From CADCTM01 sp049671305 (GTDB taxonomy: Bacteria > Cyanobacteriota > Cyanobacteriia > Cyanobacteriales > Coleofasciculaceae), in contig JBATUR010000106.1 of NCBI GenBank assembly GCA_049671305.1, positions 1-32,138 on the forward strand: 32,138 nt of DNA, written 5' to 3'. The notes under the pieces were generated by a model that was not told the origin of the DNA, did no database searches, and worked only from the letters and a program-made list of their open reading frames with translations. Made by a program: the position numbers and the translations under genes. Of this stretch, positions 24,278 to 32,138 are shown in pieces (within the stretch, counting starts at the first letter, position 1; each line of letters starts with the position of its first letter).

Positions 24278-25282
24278 TTAATTAAGGTAATTTGTCCAAG
24301 TTTTTCCTCTCAGCTTCTCAGCTAATTCAGTTGCACTGTTTGCACCTAAACTACTGACATCAAAATACTTTTTTACCCCAAACATTCCGCCTGGAGTATC
24401 TTTCATAAAGTTCGTGTTAGACAAATCAGAAAGTAAAAAAATCCGCATTGGATAATTGACGAAATGCCAACAGTCCTTTTTTTTCTTAGCTTGATTGATT
24501 AAATCAGTTTTGGATTTGGCAGAATTATTCCACTTTAAAGTAGATTCCTGATCTGATTCTAAATCTACTACAGCTTCTATAACCCCAACTTTCTCAACAC
24601 ACTTGTTGCGATACATCCCAAAATACTGACTTCGTTTGTGATTATAATGACCGATTTCGGCAGGACACATATAAACGTGATGAAGAGAAATTATGTTGAA
24701 ACTTTGAGCACAGTTAACTACATCTAATAAACGTTTCCATGATGGGAGCAAATTCTCTTCATCAAAATATGCTGCTAAATCAGTAACGGCATCAGCTAAG
24801 TTTTTTGGCAAATAATCTAGTTGAATCGCTTGCAGAAAATCTTCAAAACTTACAGCCACAAACGTAACAAAATTTGTTAGATCTTTTTGACATAATTGCT
24901 CGATTTCAGTAAATACTGGAGTGTCTTGTGAATCGTGGTTTCCAAGGGCGAGTAATACTTTTGTACCGGGTTGGGTTCTCAGTGCTTCATAATGTTTTTT
25001 GAGTTGTTGAATATCGAAATTACTACCATTTTTTGTTTCAATTCTTACAGTAAAAGCCTCTTGACTAATCTGACCATCAGGAATTCCCTTACCTGCCTTT
25101 TTTTGTTGGATAAATTTAACACCTACTGTGCCACCGATACTTTCATTTATTAATGAGTTAAGCACTTCAGAGAGAGATTTGGGATTTTCTTCATAAAGCA
25201 TTTTGAGAATTAGCAAGCAGTAATTGGTTGTTCTATTCTCTCTTTGATTATAGGTAGGGAACAGAGATATATTTTTACTCAT
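24278..25282 (-). CDS. Putative PD-(D/E)XK nuclease, orphan
   Basis: The protein has 334 residues from ATG at 25282. The N-terminal part has the order expected of this nuclease fold: a helix with Glu 39 (SLSEVLNSLI), Asp 69 in GKGIPDGQIS, Glu 82 and Lys 84 in VRIETKNG, and Gln 92/93 in the next helix (NFDIQQLKKHYEAL). Hydrophobic strands TKVLLALGNH and VTFVAVSFEDFL follow. The C-terminal half (about 170-334) has no domain I recognise; it contains an aromatic, His/Cys-bearing stretch (HHVYMCPAEIGHY). No methyltransferase, helicase or other restriction component is adjacent. A DNA-cleaving or defence role is inference from the motif. It converges on the HEAT-repeat gene with only 17 bases between stops. 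Confidence 0.65.
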   Translation of the reverse strand: MSKNISLFPTYNQRENRTTNYCLLILKMLYEENPKSLSEVLNSLINESIGGTVGVKFIQQKKAGKGIPDGQISQEAFTVRIETKNGSNFDIQQLKKHYEALRTQPGTKVLLALGNHDSQDTPVFTEIEQLCQKDLTNFVTFVAVSFEDFLQAIQLDYLPKNLADAVTDLAAYFDEENLLPSWKRLLDVVNCAQSFNIISLHHVYMCPAEIGHYNHKRSQYFGMYRNKCVEKVGVIEAVVDLESDQESTLKWNNSAKSKTDLINQAKKKKDCWHFVNYPMRIFLLSDLSNTNFMKDTPGGMFGVKKYFDVSSLGANSATELAEKLRGKTWTNYLN

Positions 25283-25436
25283 CAAACTTATTTATTTATC
25301 ATAAAAGCGCTAAACCCTATCTTAGCCAAGTGACGATAATTTTGGCAGCAGGATTTAACGCTTTTAAGATTAAGATTTTAAGAACTTGACAAAATATCCA
25401 GAATTTGAAATTAAGGAATATTTAAGGTCATAATTC

Positions 25437-26609
25437 CTAATGATGATGAGAATGCTCACCATGACTATGAGCATCATGATCGTGATGATGATGCTCATGA
25501 TGAGACGCCTGCGCTGCTGCTAACTGAGGATTAACCGTTACAGCATTCTCTGCAAGCAACGCCTCAATTTGCGGATTTGCCCAATTTGCAGCCATCTTTA
25601 AAAAGTCTGGATGGTCATTTACACAAGGCATTTCCACATAAGTAACATGAGGATTGCGGCGCTTCAAATCATGAGTAATGTGATGAACATCTAACAACGT
25701 TTCATGATTTTCTGTAGCAAAACCAATCGGCATATAAACGATCGCAGTTGCACCCAAATCAATCAAGTTTTGTGCCGCTAATTCCGCATTCGGTTGTGTC
25801 CATTTAATTAATGGTGTTTGATGATTCAACCAACCTACTGAAATTAAAGGAAACTTGTACATTAATTTTTCTCGTACAAGTTCATACATTGCCTGACTTT
25901 CAACTATTCCTGAAGTAAAGCCTTTTGCCTCATGAGGACAGCCATGATTCATCAGCACAATACCAGTTTGTGAGGGCAAATGTGCGACGGCTAAATCTTT
26001 AGCAATTTTTTCTTCAACTAGTCGTGCCACTAACTCAATGTAATCAGGTTCGTTATAAAACGAAGGAATATAACGCTGTCCTTTAATCCAATGTTCACTG
26101 CCATCAGTTAGGGAAACTAAAGCATTATTAACTTGCTCAACCGCAATACCACTAGTAAAAATGGAATCAACAACTAATAAGGGATAAATTAATAGTTTGT
26201 CGAAACCTTCAGCTTTGATTTCTGTAAGGACTTGTTCTGGCAAAAATGGCGCACAAAAGTTAAAAGCTTTAAATACCTTAACCCGCTCTCCCCAAGTTTC
26301 TTGGAGATTTTTTTCAATACCTGCCCGTTGCTGTTCAAAAATCTTGTTGTGAGGTGAGATAAAATCACCATGCTGATGTCCCCACTCATGCAAGTCAAAA
26401 ATTGCCAAAAGCTTTGCCAGAGGTGGGTAAACCCAAGTTGGCACAGGGGCAAATTTGGCAGTCAGTAGGTTTAAAGCTTGTTCGTTGTAGTTAGCAAAGT
26501 CTTCGTAGCTTTCGACTTCACCATAACCCATCAACAAGACAGCAACTCGCTCGTTACCGCTAGCTTTGGAAGATGTTACTTGTTGCTGTTTTTCAGGAGT
26601 GGCAACCAC
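25437..26609 (-). CDS. Ferrochelatase-like protein with histidine-rich C-terminus
   Basis: The protein has 390 residues from GTG at 26609, with GAGGAA about nine bases upstream. It follows the class II chelatase pattern: RVAVLLMGYGEVESYEDF at the start, His 222 in LMNHGCPHEAKGF at the place of the metal-binding His, and Glu 303 in PIGFATENHETLLD at the place of the catalytic Glu. Class II chelatases insert Fe or Co into tetrapyrroles. This sequence differs from standard HemH (which starts GVLLLNLGGP), so it is a divergent subfamily; the usual cyanobacterial C-terminal chlorophyll-binding helix is absent. Instead residues 370-390 hold 13 His, which suggests metal storage or delivery of Ni, Co or Zn. 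No haem or cobalamin genes are adjacent. Confidence 0.75.
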   Translation of the reverse strand: MVATPEKQQQVTSSKASGNERVAVLLMGYGEVESYEDFANYNEQALNLLTAKFAPVPTWVYPPLAKLLAIFDLHEWGHQHGDFISPHNKIFEQQRAGIEKNLQETWGERVKVFKAFNFCAPFLPEQVLTEIKAEGFDKLLIYPLLVVDSIFTSGIAVEQVNNALVSLTDGSEHWIKGQRYIPSFYNEPDYIELVARLVEEKIAKDLAVAHLPSQTGIVLMNHGCPHEAKGFTSGIVESQAMYELVREKLMYKFPLISVGWLNHQTPLIKWTQPNAELAAQNLIDLGATAIVYMPIGFATENHETLLDVHHITHDLKRRNPHVTYVEMPCVNDHPDFLKMAANWANPQIEALLAENAVTVNPQLAAAQASHHEHHHHDHDAHSHGEHSHHH

Positions 26610-26645
26610 TTGACGTTCCTCGTATCGAAATTGAACTGCACTTTT

Positions 26646-26711
26646 CGGGGGTGATACAGCATTATTTAGGATGCACCCCGGCTAATCTTTAGGGTAACAT
26701 CCCCTATGGGG
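26646..26711 (-). promoter_or_regulatory. Two GC-rich hairpins upstream of the ferrochelatase-like gene
   Basis: CGGGG-G-TG at 26646-26653 pairs with CACCCCG at 26674-26680 (seven pairs, one bulge). A second hairpin, CCCC-TAT-GGGG, lies at 26701-26711. Both are in the 40-100 bases before the GTG start and stand out in AT-rich surroundings. No U-run follows, so a leader structure is more likely than a terminator. Confidence 0.3.
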
Positions 26712-26784
26712 GGAAGGAATCGAGTTTTCTTAACTACTGATTTTCTTTGGTTTTGCTAGTCCGAGTTTTATTACGAAAAAGCCA

Positions 26785-27768
26785 TTAGCTAAAAGTCGCG
26801 CCAGCAAGACTGGTTTGTTTAGCAGAATGTAAGGCTTTGGTTGCCTCTTGCAGTAAGGATTTTCTCGTCATACCATCTTGAGGATAACTAGCGACACCAC
26901 AGGAAATGGTCAGGGAATCGAGGCTGTAATCTTGATAAATAAGATTAAGCTGCTTGATGCTTTGTTGTAAAAGTTCCGCTTGCTGGTGGGTATCAGAATG
27001 AGAGGTTTCTGGCAGCATGATTAAAAAATCATTACCCCGGTAGCGACAAGCAATATCTGAGGCACGAACGTATCTTAGCAAAAATATGCCCAATTCTCGT
27101 AATAACAAGTTGCTGGCTGTTTGACCATATGTGCTAGCAAAGTCTGGAAAACGATCAATATTAAATAGGATAATGCCCAAAGGTTTGGGTTCAGACTTAG
27201 AGCGTCGCATTTCCCTTTCTAAGCATTCTTCGAGGTAGCGTCGGTTGTAAAGTTTAGTTAAGGGGTCGCGAAAACTCTGGTTTTTTAGGGTGTCTCGCAG
27301 TCTCAGGTTAGCTAATGCCAAGCCGATATATTTAGCTACACTGACGGCTAGTTGTTCGGCTTCGCTGATGCGTCCTCGCTGTAGTGAACTGACATATAAT
27401 ATCCCCAAGGTATCGCCATGTACTGTCATCGGGATACAGCAGGTTTCTACAGGCAGCGAGTTGCCACAAATATGCTGACAGCGCAAACTATGGTGAGTGT
27501 CTTCGACTAAGTGTGTTTTGTTCCGTCGTAGGGCGACACATTCACGGGCAGTAAAAATGGGATCGCTGGTTGCAGGTGTAGGTCCCCAAGTTGCGATCGC
27601 TTTTAATTGGGTTTTGCCTGCATTGATCACATAAATTGCCCCAGTTTCATTGGGAAAAAGTTGTTGCAGCAAGGGGGTGATCGTTTTGTCGGCTTCTTCT
27701 ATGGAAAAACAAGCTTGGAGCGAATCAATAAGTTGCTCCAATACAGTAATCTTTATGTTAGTTTGCAT
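26785..27768 (-). CDS. GAF-GGDEF protein with degenerate signature
   Basis: The protein has 327 residues. Residues 5-155 form a GAF domain, with Cys- and His-containing stretches (HHSLRCQHICGNSLPVETCC) that might hold a ligand or metal. The GGDEF domain begins with DPLTKLYNRRYLEECL (168) and keeps LFNIDRFPDF with metal Asp 205. The signature itself is RGNDF (244-248) instead of GGDEF: the first Gly and the central Asp are replaced and Glu becomes Asp. Diguanylate cyclase activity is therefore doubtful; GTP binding or allosteric control is more likely. There is no EAL domain and no clear inhibitory RxxD site. Cytosolic. It is transcribed toward the chelatase-like gene with a 175-base gap. Confidence 0.87.
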   Translation of the reverse strand: MQTNIKITVLEQLIDSLQACFSIEEADKTITPLLQQLFPNETGAIYVINAGKTQLKAIATWGPTPATSDPIFTARECVALRRNKTHLVEDTHHSLRCQHICGNSLPVETCCIPMTVHGDTLGILYVSSLQRGRISEAEQLAVSVAKYIGLALANLRLRDTLKNQSFRDPLTKLYNRRYLEECLEREMRRSKSEPKPLGIILFNIDRFPDFASTYGQTASNLLLRELGIFLLRYVRASDIACRYRGNDFLIMLPETSHSDTHQQAELLQQSIKQLNLIYQDYSLDSLTISCGVASYPQDGMTRKSLLQEATKALHSAKQTSLAGATFS

Positions 27769-27957
27769 TGTGATGCTATGCCTTGTAGGTGTTCTGGGAA
27801 AAATAAGTAGAGTGCGCCCTCACACCAGTTCTTTTATTGTGACATTGCCAATCATCCCAACACAAATAAACTGACCCGAAGCGGCGTATTATTTCATACG
27901 GAGCCCCGACTCGGTTATCCTGATAAAATTAAATTTGAGCAGAGAATATTCTTTTGG

Positions 27958-28545
27958 TCACTCAGATAAATATCCGGCAGCAACTGCGTCTTCTATTGCT
28001 TTCTCAACCAACTGCCATAGAGCAGGAGCACCGTCTTTTACAGGATACATTCTCTGCAGCACCTGGTCGCGGCTAATGCCATGAATGCGCCATGTACCAC
28101 CTCTAGTTTGTTGGTTGTGTAACAAGGGCTGCAAGCGGTCTAGGGCTGCGGCAAATTGGGCTTCTAGGGTCTGTTTTTCCTCAAATTCCTGCCAAAGTTC
28201 TCGTAGTTCGACGCCTTGTGGTAACATTCCAAATAGTCGAGTTGCGGCTTCGACTTCCCTAGCTGCCTTGTTTTGATTAGCTTGCAAGTCATAACAAAAT
28301 GTATCGCCGGCATCAATTTCTACTAAGTCATGAATTAGTAACATTTTGATAACACGTAACAGATCAATGTCCGTAGATGGGGCATATTCTGCTAGTACAA
28401 TTGCCATCATTGCCAGATGCCAGGAATGTTCAGCGCTGTTTTCCCGACGCGATTCATCTGTTAGTAAGGTTTGGCGTAAAATGTTTTTCAGTTTATCGAT
28501 TTCGATGATGAATTGGATTTGTTGAGCAAGTCGGTTATTATTCAC
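27958..28545 (-). CDS. HD-domain hydrolase, 5'-deoxynucleotidase-like
   Basis: I chose GTG at 28545, with AAGGATA about five bases upstream, giving 195 residues; an upstream ATG at 28611 would add 22 residues of unrelated hydrophobic sequence. The HD signature is complete: His 40 in RRENSAEHSWHLAMMAIVLAEY, His 72-Asp 73 in LLIHDLVEIDAGD, and Asp 136 in ALDRLQPLL. This matches YfbR-type nucleotidases that dephosphorylate deoxynucleoside monophosphates, and related proteins widespread in bacteria. It probably forms a short same-strand unit with the P-loop kinase upstream, 160 bases away. Confidence 0.85.
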   Translation of the reverse strand: MNNNRLAQQIQFIIEIDKLKNILRQTLLTDESRRENSAEHSWHLAMMAIVLAEYAPSTDIDLLRVIKMLLIHDLVEIDAGDTFCYDLQANQNKAAREVEAATRLFGMLPQGVELRELWQEFEEKQTLEAQFAAALDRLQPLLHNQQTRGGTWRIHGISRDQVLQRMYPVKDGAPALWQLVEKAIEDAVAAGYLSE

Positions 28546-28706
28546 TAAAATATCCTTAAAATTAACAACAAAGAAGCAGTAACGAAAGTCTGGGAAATTC
28601 CGTAAAAACAAGGCTTGGATGCCTTAACATTTGGTGCTTTTGTCAGATGGTGTGGGAGAAGTATTGGAGGTTGAAAAAGTTGGTTTACTGCCGTTAAAGC
28701 TTATTA

Positions 28707-29177
28707 CTATCCATCAGCAAGCTCTTGATTCCAAGGAGAAATTACAAACTCATTATTGTCAGCAAATTTGACATAAAATAACTGATCAAAACCTTCTTTA
28801 AGCTCAGGGCGTTCTAATTTTCTGCTAGTAGCATAAATTCCTACATCTGGTACTTTTTCCTTACCTTGACGTTGCTGATTTCTTTCTAAGCAACGGCTAA
28901 CGTAGGATTGAAAGTAATAACCGCTGATTTGGGCATGATATTGCTTGCCTAAGCTAATTAAAATAGCACGTTCTTCTCTAGTGGGATTAGTGTTATCAAC
29001 AACTAAAGAATGTCCGCTTTCTAATGCCTGTGCAATTAGTTGTGCTTGCCTTTTGGTACGATTTTTGTGATTGGGCATCAAGTCTTTGCTGACAAGTTTA
29101 TGGGTTGTGGCAAAGTTTTTCTGAAAAAAGGTGCTCTTGCCACTTGCTTGCAAACCGATAAAAATTAATAATTCCAT
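28707..29177 (-). CDS. P-loop kinase, polynucleotide-kinase-like (AAA_33)
   Basis: From ATG at 29177 the product has 156 residues and begins MELLIFIGLQASGKST, placing the Walker A loop (residues 8-16) directly after the first strand as in the family. A longer frame to 29291 adds 38 residues that do not fit. Residues VVDNTNPTREERAILISLGK match the T4 Pnkp-like kinases (nucleic acid or small-molecule phosphorylation). The lid region is SRCLERNQQRQGKEKVPDVGIY. Substrate is unknown. It is encoded divergently from thiE, with which it shares a promoter region of about 145 bases. Confidence 0.85.
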   Translation of the reverse strand: MELLIFIGLQASGKSTFFQKNFATTHKLVSKDLMPNHKNRTKRQAQLIAQALESGHSLVVDNTNPTREERAILISLGKQYHAQISGYYFQSYVSRCLERNQQRQGKEKVPDVGIYATSRKLERPELKEGFDQLFYVKFADNNEFVISPWNQELADG

Positions 29178-29320
29178 ATTCAATCGTTGAGCCAAAAAGT
29201 GAGTAAGAGTAATCTGTGTGCTGTAAACTTGGATGTTCGTGATTAGAGAAACGTTTTTTAATAAATCGTTAGTACAAACGGATAACCCCAAAAAATAGCA
29301 AAAAATGGAGAAGGAAAGCG

Positions 29321-30394
29321 ATGGGTGAGCAATATAGCCATAAGTGGCAACCTGCTATTCACCGTATTTTAGACGCCAACTTAGACCGCGCCAGAGAAGG
29401 TTTACGAATTATTGAAGAATGGTGCCGGTTTGGGTTAGAGAGTGCACAAATGGCGGGTGAGTGTAAGCAAATGCGTCAGGAGTTAGCGAAATGGCATACG
29501 CAAGAATTGCGGGAAGCACGGGATACGCCTGGTGATCCGGGTACAGAATTGACGCATCCTAGAGAGGAACATCGATCGGGTATTGAGCAATTATTGCAGG
29601 CAAATCTTTGTCGTGTGGAAGAGGCGCTGAGGGTATTGGAAGAATATGGCAAGCTTTATAAGCCGGAAATGGGAGCGGCGTTTAAGCAGATGCGCTATCG
29701 GGTATATACGTTAGAAAGTAGTCTTTTAGTATATCGTCGTCATCAACTCTTGGGGCGATCGCCTTTATATCTTGTCACTTCGGCTGCGGATAAGTTGTTT
29801 GAAACCGTGGAAGCGGCTCTACAAGGCGGTTTAACCCTGGTGCAGTATCGCGAAAAAACGGCGGATGATTCCCTAAAATTGGCTTACGCTCAAAAATTAC
29901 GGCAGTTGTGCCATCACTACGGTGCCTTATTTATTATGAATGACCGCGTAGATTTGGCGCTAGCAGTAGATGCCGATGGCGTACATTTAGGGCAGCAAGA
30001 TGTACCAATTGCCTTGGCGCGGCAATTATTGGGACCACAGCGGATTATTGGACGTTCTACCACAAACCCCGAAGAAATGCAAAGAGCGATCGCAGAAGGG
30101 GCAGATTATATTGGTGTGGGACCCGTTTATGAAACACCCACCAAAGCAGGGAAAGCGGCAGCAGGACTAGAATACGTGCAGTATGCTGCCAACAATGCCA
30201 AAATCCCCTGGTTTGCGATCGGTGGTATTGACATCAATAATGTTAACGATGTCTTAAATAGCGGAGCCCAGCGTGTAGCAATTGTGCGAGCAATTATGCA
30301 AGCAGATCAACCAACTTTAGTTACTCAGTATTTTCTCTCGCAACTGACACGAGTGCAAATCCGTAGCCGAGAGGAACGGGCTTATGTTGAATAA
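29321..30394 (+). CDS. thiE: Thiamine-phosphate synthase with cyanobacterial N-terminal domain
   Basis: The protein has 357 residues; the usual bacterial ThiE has about 210. The first 140 residues form a helical extension with an internal pair of similar helices (RILDANLDRAREGLRIIEEW and LLQANLCRVEEALRVLEEYG), standard in cyanobacteria. The TIM-barrel enzyme follows: SPLYLVTS, GLTLVQYREK, FIMNDRVDLALAVDADGVHLGQQD, GRSTTNPEE, GADYIGVGPVYETPTKAG and WFAIGGID. It couples the pyrimidine and thiazole halves of thiamine. GGAGAAGG precedes the ATG. No TPP riboswitch is visible upstream. The gene overlaps thiS by 11 bases. Confidence 0.95.
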   Translation: MGEQYSHKWQPAIHRILDANLDRAREGLRIIEEWCRFGLESAQMAGECKQMRQELAKWHTQELREARDTPGDPGTELTHPREEHRSGIEQLLQANLCRVEEALRVLEEYGKLYKPEMGAAFKQMRYRVYTLESSLLVYRRHQLLGRSPLYLVTSAADKLFETVEAALQGGLTLVQYREKTADDSLKLAYAQKLRQLCHHYGALFIMNDRVDLALAVDADGVHLGQQDVPIALARQLLGPQRIIGRSTTNPEEMQRAIAEGADYIGVGPVYETPTKAGKAAAGLEYVQYAANNAKIPWFAIGGIDINNVNDVLNSGAQRVAIVRAIMQADQPTLVTQYFLSQLTRVQIRSREERAYVE

Positions 30395-30605
30395 TAGCGA
30401 CTTGATTACCCTACAAGTCAACGGTCAATCTCAGAGCTGTTTGCCTCAAACCAAGCTGCCGCAACTACTAGAGCAACTAGATTTAAATCCCCGCCTCATT
30501 GCTGTGGAATATAACGGCGAGATTTTGCATCGGCAGTTTTGGACTGAGACTTTGATGCAAGCAGGCGACAAAATTGAGATAGTCACGATTGTTGGCGGTG
30601 GTTAA
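30384..30605 (+). CDS. thiS: Sulfur carrier protein ThiS
   Basis: The protein has 73 residues with a ubiquitin-like fold: ITLQVNGQSQSC, LPQLLEQLDLNPRLIAVEYN and GDKIEIVTIVGGG. The C-terminal Gly-Gly is the site of thiocarboxylation by which sulfur reaches the thiazole of thiamine; one extra Gly is present at the end. The start overlaps the end of thiE by 11 bases, so the two are translationally coupled. The thiazole synthase thiG is not in the window. Confidence 0.93.
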   Translation: MLNNSDLITLQVNGQSQSCLPQTKLPQLLEQLDLNPRLIAVEYNGEILHRQFWTETLMQAGDKIEIVTIVGGG

Positions 30606-30820
30606 GGCAGCAAAAAATTAAAATAAGATTACGGAAAGTTTCGGAAATCCCTCCAAAGCTGAATTACCCTCAAGCTGTGGGTAGCGATACATTATAAATA
30701 GGCAGGAATTTGCAAGACAAGACCTGACCAATGGCTCTGCTTAAGACTTGTCCGCCCAAAAGATGTTTTGATCAAATAGCCAGACACAATATAAATTAGC
30801 TTGGACAGGAACAATTTTTT

Positions 30821-31795
30821 ATGCGTAACAAACTTTTTTCAGCGGTTAAACCCTTTTTAAAATCCCTAGTCGTCTTAGGGCTGATGTTTACCCTGGTATT
30901 AGGTAACGCGGGTAACGCTCTAGCAGCACGTAGTGGCGGTAGAATCGGTGGAGGTTCTTTTCGCGCCCCAACTCGCACTTACTCACCTCCTGGCGGCGGC
31001 TACCGCGCTCCTGTTGGAGGTTATGGCGGCGGCTATCGTGGCGGTTATGGCGGCGGTGGATTTGGATTTCCCTTTATCTTTCCCTTTATTGGTATTGGTG
31101 GAGGATTTGGTGGTTTATTCGGAATTCTGATTTTCTTTGCTGTTGCTAATTTCCTCGTCCAAAGCTTCCGTCGCACTGGTGTAGATGGCGGTAATGATGT
31201 TCCAGGTTACAGCAACTCCAAAGTTTCGGTAGCGCGGATACAAGTCGGTCTTATGGAAGGCGCCCGTGGTCTGCAAAAAGAATTAGATGAATTAGGACTA
31301 AGAGCTGATACAGGTTCGGCAATTGGTAGATCACAAGTTTTGCAAGAATCTACTTTGTCTTTACTACGTCACCCGGAATATTGGGTTTACGGTGCGGCTC
31401 AATCTCAGCAAACTGCTTTAGAATCAGCAGAAGCTAAGTTTAATCAGTACGCTTTGGCAGAACGTAGTAAGTTTACTGAAGAAACGCTGTCTAACGTTAA
31501 TAATCAACTCAAGACAGGCAGCAACCCCGCCCTAGAAGCAAGTGGTGGACAGTTGGTAGAAACCGCAGCACCTGGTGAGTATATTATTGTGACGTTGGTG
31601 GTGGGTGTAGAAGGTAAACTAGAACTACCAAAAATCAACAGTTCCGATGAATTACGTCAAGCTTTGCGTCAAATTGGTGGCATTTCCAGTGAGCGTTTAC
31701 TAGCTCTAGAAATCCTTTGGACACCACAAGCTGAAGGTGACACCTTAACTACTGATGATATTTTGGCTAGCTATCCTGATTTGAAGTTGGTTTAA
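30821..31795 (+). CDS. DUF1517 membrane protein with Gly-rich region
   Basis: The protein has 324 residues. The signal peptide ends near GNALAA (about residue 35). A Gly/Arg/Tyr-rich stretch follows (about 38-80, for example GGYGGGYRGGYGGGGFG), then a hydrophobic segment (about 82-115, FPFIFPFIGIGGGFGGLFGI onward), so the protein is probably anchored in the thylakoid or plasma membrane. The DUF1517 domain (about 130-324) starts with SVARIQVGLMEGARGLQKEL and includes SLLRHPEYWVYGA and EYIIVTLVVGVEGKLELP. The family is common in cyanobacteria and plant plastids and has no assigned reaction. The promoter lies in the 215-base gap after thiS. A perfect palindrome at 31816 follows. Confidence 0.9.
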   Translation: MRNKLFSAVKPFLKSLVVLGLMFTLVLGNAGNALAARSGGRIGGGSFRAPTRTYSPPGGGYRAPVGGYGGGYRGGYGGGGFGFPFIFPFIGIGGGFGGLFGILIFFAVANFLVQSFRRTGVDGGNDVPGYSNSKVSVARIQVGLMEGARGLQKELDELGLRADTGSAIGRSQVLQESTLSLLRHPEYWVYGAAQSQQTALESAEAKFNQYALAERSKFTEETLSNVNNQLKTGSNPALEASGGQLVETAAPGEYIIVTLVVGVEGKLELPKINSSDELRQALRQIGGISSERLLALEILWTPQAEGDTLTTDDILASYPDLKLV

Positions 31796-31815
31796 CGGTA
31801 ACTTTCCGCTAACCC

Positions 31816-31849
31816 AGATCCCCGACTTCTTTAAAGAAGTCGGGGATCT
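31816..31849. terminator. Perfect 34-bp palindrome, bidirectional terminator-like repeat
   Basis: Seventeen bases, AGATCCCCGACTTCTTT, are followed directly by their exact reverse complement. It lies between two convergent genes, so it can stop transcripts from both. I recall this GATCCCCGACTTC hairpin as a dispersed repeat in several cyanobacterial genomes. Confidence 0.8.
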
Positions 31850-31860
31850 TCAATTTAAAT

Positions 31861-32138
31861 TTAAACTGCCTTCTGTATCTCCTGCCAACGCTGCGCGACA
31901 AGTTGCTGCATTGCCTGCACAATATCCGGTAAATCAACAAAATCCTGACTTTGATGCTTAATTTCCGGCTCTAACCGCTGAATTCCCACCATATCTCGAC
32001 AACAACTCAACACACCCTGCCATGAAGCATACCAAGCATCTGCCAATTGTTGACGCTCAAGTATTGGCTGTAATCTTTCTTCCTCTTCCCTCACCTCTTT
32101 CGCTCTCTGTGCCCAAGTATCGCGCCACGGTTGTACAG
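31861..32138 (-). CDS. Hypothetical protein, C-terminal part (cut by window edge)
   Basis: The frame is open to the right edge, so the gene starts beyond the window. A GTG at 32094 exists, but codons upstream (VQPWRDTWAQRAKE) continue the same helical, Trp- and Glu-rich style, which argues for a longer protein. The visible 92 or so residues look helical with coiled-coil potential (REEEERLQPILERQQLADAW, DIVQAMQQLVAQRWQEIQKA). No family recognised. It converges on the DUF1517 gene across the palindrome. Confidence 0.6.
   Translation of the reverse strand, partial: VQPWRDTWAQRAKEVREEEERLQPILERQQLADAWYASWQGVLSCCRDMVGIQRLEPEIKHQSQDFVDLPDIVQAMQQLVAQRWQEIQKAV

Noticed and set aside
29178..29320. 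TPP riboswitch before thiE
   Set aside because: I looked for the conserved CTGAGA and ACCTGAT-type elements and did not see them; the leader between the divergent genes is also short.
30606..30820. tRNA or small RNA gene between thiS and the DUF1517 gene
   Set aside because: Only a short TACCC/GGGTA hairpin is visible; no acceptor stem, T-loop or U-run.

Overview
This window is cyanobacterial chromosome. The evidence is a photosystem II D2 gene cut by the left edge, the photosystem I assembly factor Ycf4, the lycopene-cyclase paralogue CruP, a cyanobacterial-type ThiE with an N-terminal extension, a DUF1517 protein, and roughly twenty copies of the octamer GCGATCGC (HIP1) in 32 kb, where chance predicts under one. 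I cannot name the genus. I saw no rRNA, tRNA, CRISPR array, prophage or integrase.

Layout. 1-3.2 kb: a divergent psbD fragment (minus), then ycf4, a cyclophilin-type lipoprotein and a FabF-like ketoacyl synthase (plus). 3.5-4.6 kb: a cytosolic histidine kinase with a cyclic-nucleotide-binding domain. 4.6-7.5 kb: a mobile or accessory patch holding a REP-associated tyrosine transposase, two near-identical 141-bp repeats that also carry a copy of the kinase gene's 3' end, two 114-bp REP elements, and between those two a three-gene minus-strand operon of exported proteins of unknown function. 7.5-9.1 kb: cruP. 9.2-17.0 kb: a signalling block with a membrane adenylate cyclase, an orphan solute-binding protein, and a 1100-residue sensor kinase/receiver/cyclase hybrid bracketed by two cysteine-less rhodanese paralogues. 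17.0-21.9 kb: an RNase D-like exonuclease, a CAP-domain lipoprotein, trpB (frameshifted near its 3' end), an AmpG-like transporter, a small membrane protein and a GNAT acetyltransferase. 22.0-25.3 kb: a repeat-rich acidic protein with an IS1-type zinc ribbon, a HEAT-repeat protein and a stand-alone PD-(D/E)XK nuclease candidate. 25.4-32.1 kb: a His-tailed ferrochelatase-like protein, a GAF-GGDEF protein with a degenerate signature, an HD hydrolase, a P-loop kinase, thiE-thiS, a DUF1517 protein and a partial hypothetical gene.

How the genes fit together. The strongest functional theme is cyclic-nucleotide signalling: two class III cyclases of different subtypes (Lys/Asp and Lys/Thr substrate residues) and a kinase with an intact phosphate-binding cassette lie within 13 kb. 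The rest is mostly single housekeeping genes in short units. The best candidates for something undescribed are the REP-bracketed operon of exported proteins (5.46-7.21 kb), the orphan PD-(D/E)XK protein (24.3-25.3 kb), the rhodanese-like/hybrid-cyclase neighbourhood, and the chimeric zinc-ribbon protein. The clearest anomaly is the trpB frameshift, which removes the conserved SGRGDKD end of the enzyme.
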